Assembly: GCA_028641055.1 (NCBI GenBank)
Contig: CM054062.1
Span: 171,499,715-171,563,714, forward strand
Length of the DNA stretch: 64,000 nt
Origin: Alopecurus myosuroides
Lineage: Eukaryota; Streptophyta; Magnoliopsida; Poales; Poaceae
Reading direction: 5' to 3'
A program made the position numbers and the translations under genes. A model generated the notes under the pieces. That model was not told the DNA's origin. It worked only from the letters and a program-made list of their open reading frames with translations, and did no database searches. Positions 59,422-64,000 of the stretch are shown here, piece by piece (position 1 is the first letter of the stretch; every line of letters begins with the position of its first letter).

Positions 59422-62400
59422 TCACGAATGAAAGCGACGAAGTAGGGCTACATTCCAGGGGCGCTTGGATTCCTCTCCAGCTTTATCTGCCCTGTTCTCC
59501 TGTGATGGACGCACGTCCACGAGATAATAGGCATCATTGTGCAGCGCTTTGCTCACAATGAAAGGCCCTTCCCATGGAGGAGACAACTTGTGCATCCCGG
59601 CTGTGCGTTGCACAAGCCTAAGGACCATGTCTCCTTCTCGGAAAACCCTTGGGTTCACCTTTAGGCTATGATAACGCCGCAGGTTTTGCTGGTAGATAGC
59701 TGAACGTGACAGAGTAAGCTCTCTTGCTTCTTCGAGCAGGTCAACGTCATCTTCTCGAGCTTCTCTCGCCTCCACCTCAGTGTAGAGGGTTACTCGGGGG
59801 GAGTCATGCTCTAAGTCTATTGGCAACACGGCCTCAGCCCCGTATACCAAGAAGAATGGCGTGTAGCCGGTTGACCGGTTAGGGGTAGTCCTTAGACTCC
59901 ACAACACCGCTGGCAACTCGTCTAACCAACACCCAGGTGTTTTCAGCAACGGCTCAATCAGCCTTGGCTTTATGCCTGCTAGCACCATGCCGTTTGCTCT
60001 TTCCACTTGCCCATTTGAGGCGGGATGCGCGACAGATGCAACATCTAGTCGGATGTGCTTATCTCTGCAGAACCGCACCATTGCCCCCTCAGCAAAATTT
60101 GTACCGTTATCCGTGATGATGCTGTGCGGGTAGCCGTATCTCAGGATCACATTCTTTAAGAATTTCACGGCTGTAGCTCCATCGCACTTCCGAATAGGCT
60201 TCACTTCAATCCATTTGGTGAACTTGTCCACCATGACTAAGATGTGAGTCATGTTGCCTTTAGCCGGCTTGAAGGGGCCAACCATATCCAGACACCATAC
60301 AGCAAACGGCCAAGTGATGGGAATGGTTTTCAACTCGGAAGCCAGCATGTGGATCTTTCTCGCGAACATCTGGCAGCCGTTGCAATTTCTCACGATGTCC
60401 TCAGCTTGCTGCAGAGCCGTGAGCCAGTAGAAGCCGTGCCGAAAAGCCTTCTTGACCAATGCCCGAGAAGAGGCGTGGTGCCCGCATTCTCCTTGGTGTA
60501 TCTCCAACAGAATTTCTCCTCCTTCTTCTGGGTCCACACAGCGTTGCAGCACGCCGGTGGCACTTCTTTTGTGCAGCACATCTCTGAATATGGTGTAGCC
60601 CTTGGATCTTCTCCGAATCTGCCTTGCGATCACCTCATCTTCTGGCAGAGTGCCGTCCTTTAGAAAGGATAATATGGGCATGGCCCAACTCGGTGTCTCC
60701 CGTGTAGAAAACACTGGTTCGTCCACTTCCATCGGGACAGGCACCTCCGGCTGCTCTTTAGGGTTGGGAGCACTTCTCTGAAGCCCTGAACGATTGGCAA
60801 GAACCCCCTCAATGAATGCGACAGTCTCCGGGTTGAGGACAACAGTCCCCGAGTAAGGAGTGGCAGTCCCCGAGTAAGGAGTGGCAGTCCCCAAGTAAGG
60901 AGTGGCAGTCCCCGAGTAGGGAGTAGCAGTCCCCGAGTAGGGAGTGGCAGTCCTCGGGTTCTCTGTTGCATTCTCCCAGTCAATCTCCATGGGAACGGAT
61001 TCTTCACTTGGCAGAGAGGGAACAAATATGGATTCCGAGTTGGGAGATGGCTTGATGGATGGCTTCCTCAAGTGCTCCAAGGCAATCCCCGCCGGGATGG
61101 ACTGCCGAGAAGATCCCAACTTGGACAGCTCGTCTGCTGCTTCATTCTCTGCTCGGTGAATATGCTGGAACTCGCAGCCTTCGAAGAATCCAGTCATAGA
61201 CTGTACTAGGAAGCGGTATGATGCCATGTTGGCATCCAGAGCATCCCAAGTGCCAGAGACTTGCTGCACCACCAGATCTGAATCGCCATAGCATATAATG
61301 CGCTGCACGCCAACCTCCTTGGCTACCCGCAAGCCGTGCACCACGGCCTCGTACTCTGCAACATTGTTGGACGCTTTAAAATGAATCTGCAGCACGTACT
61401 TGAGCTGATCTCGTTTGGGTGACGTAAGCACTACGCCAGCACCAAGGCCTTCCTTCACCTTCGAGCCATCAAAGTGCATCTTCCAATAGTTGGAAACTGG
61501 AGCAGGAGGTTCGTACTGCACCTCAGCCCAGTCCACCAGAAATTCTGCCAGGATTTGAGACTTGATGGCTTCTCTTCTCGCATACGTAGGAGCATACGCG
61601 GCCAGCTCAATCGCCCACTTGGCTACTCTGCCACTCGCCTCCTTGTTGCCCATGATATCCGAGATGGGAGCAGAGCTCACAACAGTGATGGGGTGCTCTT
61701 GGAAATAATGCTTCAGCTTCTTGGCGCCCAGGTACACGCCGTAGGTCATCTTCTGGTAATGCGGGTAGTTCTGCTTGGAGCTGGACAGCACTTCACTGAG
61801 GTAGTATACTGGGCGCTGCACATTTTTGCCTTCTTCTTCTCGCTCCACTACAATCACCACACTGACCACTCGGTTGGTAACAGCAATGTACAGCAACATT
61901 GGCTCTTTGGGTAGCGGACTAGCCAAGATGGAAGCGATACCCAGCATTGCCTTCAGCTCATTGAATGCCACATCCGCTTGCGGAGTCCAGACAAACTTGT
62001 CACTTTTCTTCATCAGCTGGTACAGAGGCAGGGCCTTCTCGCCCATTCGGCCCAGGAAACGGCTCAGAGATGCCAAGCAACCAGTGAATTTTTGCACATC
62101 CTTCAGGGATCTCGGCAAAGACATGCTCTCAATAGCTTTTATCTTTGAAGGATTGGCTTCAATGCCCCGACTAGACACCAGGAAGCCGAGTAGCTTGCCA
62201 GTCGGGACGCCAAAGGTGCATTTACTCGGGTTCAGCTTCATTTTATACTTGCGCAAGTTAGCGAAGGTTTCCTCAAGATCGGCAAGCAGAGTATGTGTTT
62301 TATTCGTTTTGATGACAATGTCATCTACGTACACCTGCACATTCTTGCCGAGCTGATCGTGCAAGCATTTCTGCATGCACCGCTGATAAGTAGCACCCGC

Positions 62401-62928
62401 ATTCCGCAACCCGAAACACATGACACGATAGCAATAAGCCCCGTACGGGGTAATGAAGCCAGTCTTTATTTGATCAGCAGGATTGAGAGCTATCTGGTGA
62501 AAACCAGAGTAGGAATCTATGAAAGATAGCAGTTCACAACCAGCAGTGGAGTCGATCACCTGATCGATGCGAGGTAGCGGAAAAGGATCCTTGGGGCATG
62601 CTTTGTTGAAGTCGGTGTAGTCGACACACATGCGCCATGCAGTAGCAGCCTTGGGGTCCTCCTTCTTCTCGACCATGACCGGGTTGGCTAGCCAATCCGG
62701 ATGCAGCACCTCCATGATGAAATTGCTTATCAGCAGCTTGGTGATCTGGTCACCAATGGCCTTCCTTCTCTCATCTCCGAAACGGCGCATTGCCTGCTTC
62801 ACTGGTTTGGTGTCAGGACGCACATGTAACGAGTGCTCAACCAACTCCCTCGGGACTCCTGGTAAATCTTCATTGGACCAGGCGAACACGTCCCGATTCT
62901 CACGGAGGAAGTGGATGAGCTCGCTTTC
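59422..62928 (-). pseudogene. Pol of the Tat element: RT, two RNase H, integrase
   Basis: An open frame of 1155 codons from 62889, extending upstream to a TAG at 62929-62931. Numbered from 62889: RT at ~60-240 with FIDSYSGF (Asp125) and YVDD (187-190). A Gypsy RNase H region lies at ~300-405. A second, archaeal-type RNase H lies at ~468-595 with D474 (HFDGS), E512/E514 (NVAEYEA), D536 (YGDS) and D586. A linker with a TATPYSG repeat follows at ~647-682. Integrase has an HHCC finger (H798, H804, C836, C839) and the DDE triad D868, D927 and E963 with 35 residues between the last two, then a C-terminal region to 1155. All catalytic residues I can place are present, so the domains were intact when inserted. 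The polyprotein is cut off from gag-protease by two TAG codons. Confidence 0.93.
60843..60958 (-). repeat. 21-bp in-frame minisatellite in pol
   Basis: Five to six tandem units with plus-strand core CAGTCCCCGAGTAAGGAGTGG, each coding the heptapeptide TATPYSG, between the second RNase H and integrase. The unit contains the same CCCCGA word as the PPT. Confidence 0.85.
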
Positions 62929-62988
62929 CTATTTCTCCGTCAACCCGGAGCCAATGATGGCTACGCGGTCGGGGAACTCAGGGTCGAC

Positions 62989-64000
62989 CTAGACCTTCTT
63001 TGTCTCTTGAGATGCCTGGAACGCGGTCCCGTGCTGGGTACTCGGCACGCCCTGCGCACCAGCTTGCGCGGATTGCGCCATGGCCACCACCTCGTACATC
63101 TTTTTCTTCTTGGCAGCAATCACCATGGACTCCGCCAACTGAGAACCAGCAGAGGCACACTCCATGGACTTCTTGTAATCACCAGAGATGGTAATTACGC
63201 CATTGGGACCAGGGATCTTCATCTTCAGATATGCAGTGTGGGTAGAGGCCATGAACTTGCTCAGCGCAGGCCTGCCGAGTAGGGCATGGTAAGGGCTCTG
63301 GTGATCAACCACCTCGAACTGCAGGCTCTCTGTGCGGCAGTTCTCCCTGGTGCCGAATAGCACATCTATCCACACTCGGCCAATCGGGTTGCACGAGACT
63401 CCCGGCACAATGCCATGGAAAGTGGTCTTGCTAGATAGCAGCATGTTCTCGGCCAGCCCAAGCTTCTCGAGTGTGTCTCTGTACACAATGTTGATGCTGC
63501 TGCCGTTGTCGATCAGCACCTTGCTGAACCTCACATTCTTCTCGGGACCCAAGAAGGTAGGATCCAGCACCAAAGCGTAGCTACCCGGGTTGGGCATCAC
63601 CTTGGGATGATCTACTCGGGACCACATGATCTCCTGGTTGCACCAATGCATATAGTGAGGAACAGTGGGGATCACAGCATTGACCTCCATGGCTCTCCTG
63701 TGTTGTGACTGCTTGTCGACGGGCTCAGAAGTGAAGATCATGTAGCTCTCATGGTGTTCTTGGTACTGGTTGCGGCCTCCGCCCTCATTGTTGCCGTTGT
63801 TGTTGTTGCCCTGGTAGTTGTTGTTGCCTCTGTTGTTGTTGCGGTTGTGGTTGTTGTTGTTGTTGCGGTAGCCCTCATTGTTGAAGTGACGGTTGGCTCC
63901 TAAAGCCACCTGATTCACGTTTTCTCTTCTCGGAAACACTGGAGGCCGAGCTGCGGGTGCGCGAGCAGGCTGCACATTTGCATTTGCAGCTGGCAGAGGA
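62989..64000 (-). pseudogene. End of gag and aspartic protease of the Tat element (runs off the window)
   Basis: The frame is open to the right edge of the window, so the start is outside. Residues are numbered from 63975. ~31-64 are an Asn-rich low-complexity linker. The protease has VLIDNGSSINIVY at 153-165 (Asp156 in DNG, where Gypsy proteases usually have DTG or DGG) and HALLGRPAL further on. The frame ends with TAG at 62989-62991, in phase with pol; 20 codons later a second TAG (62929-62931) follows. In relatives as I recall them this is one continuous polyprotein, so both stops look like mutations. The gag zinc knuckle would be beyond the window. Confidence 0.85.

Larger units (their letters stand above)
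51880..64000 (-). mobile_element. Large Tat-lineage Gypsy retrotransposon with antisense gene (5' end outside window)
   Basis: The minus strand shows gag end, protease, RT, RNase H, a second RNase H, integrase, then a spacer, then a gene on the opposite strand, then the 3' LTR (51880-52744). The second RNase H and an extra ORF between integrase and 3' LTR are hallmarks of the plant Tat lineage. The 5' LTR, PBS and most of gag lie beyond 64000. In-frame TAG codons at 62989-62991 and 62929-62931 separate protease from RT, and the antisense gene has one TAG and one frameshift, so this copy is defective. Known plant elements of this lineage sometimes carry such antisense ORFs; their role is unsettled. 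Confidence 0.92.

Overview
This window is nuclear DNA of a grass, most likely a large-genome Pooideae or Triticeae species. The reasons are a BARE-1/WIS/Angela-type Copia solo LTR, several Stowaway MITEs, a small CACTA element, nested LTR retrotransposons from several lineages, and one short intronless plant gene in a sea of repeats. There are no bacterial-style operons. The only convincing host gene is a RING-H2 (ATL-type) ubiquitin ligase at about 34.6-35.0 kb on the minus strand.

Layout. 1-2.5 kb is the end of an old Gypsy-like element. 3,064-9,444 is a complete non-autonomous Athila-like element on the minus strand (target duplication ATGTT, PBS for tRNA-Asp) whose only ORF encodes a small acidic protein with two C-terminal hydrophobic segments. 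9.4-19.6 kb is a mosaic of old AT-rich sequence, GC-rich tandem repeats, a 423-bp CACTA element with exact ends, a Harbinger-like element, two degenerate Stowaway MITEs and a Copia PBS/LTR relic. 19,606-24,783 is a non-autonomous Tat-like element that keeps only an accessory gene, inserted in one copy of a local duplication whose other copy (25.2-25.6 kb) is the empty site. 25.6-34.5 kb holds decayed DNA, an RT-less retroposon, and a second retroposon-like sequence interrupted by a BARE-like solo LTR. The ATL gene follows, then another RT-less retroposon (35.8-36.9 kb). 38,650-44,455 is a complete element with one intact 983-codon gag-protease ORF and no reverse transcriptase. 44.5-51.9 kb is decayed repeat with a LINE fragment.

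51,880 to the right edge is most of a large Tat-lineage Gypsy element on the minus strand. In element order the window shows the end of gag, protease, RT, two RNase H domains, integrase, a spacer, then an eight-exon gene on the opposite strand with its own TATA box, then the 3' LTR. This antisense gene is the most interesting system here. Its splice sites give a consistent reading of about 1,400 codons, and a decayed relative of the same gene, behind a similar TATA box, is the whole content of the smaller element at 19.6-24.8 kb. The large element is inactive as read: it has two in-frame TAG codons between protease and RT, one in the antisense gene, and a one-base frameshift.

Family names rest on remembered motifs and structure, not on searches. 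LTR boundaries with matching target duplications are read directly from the sequence.
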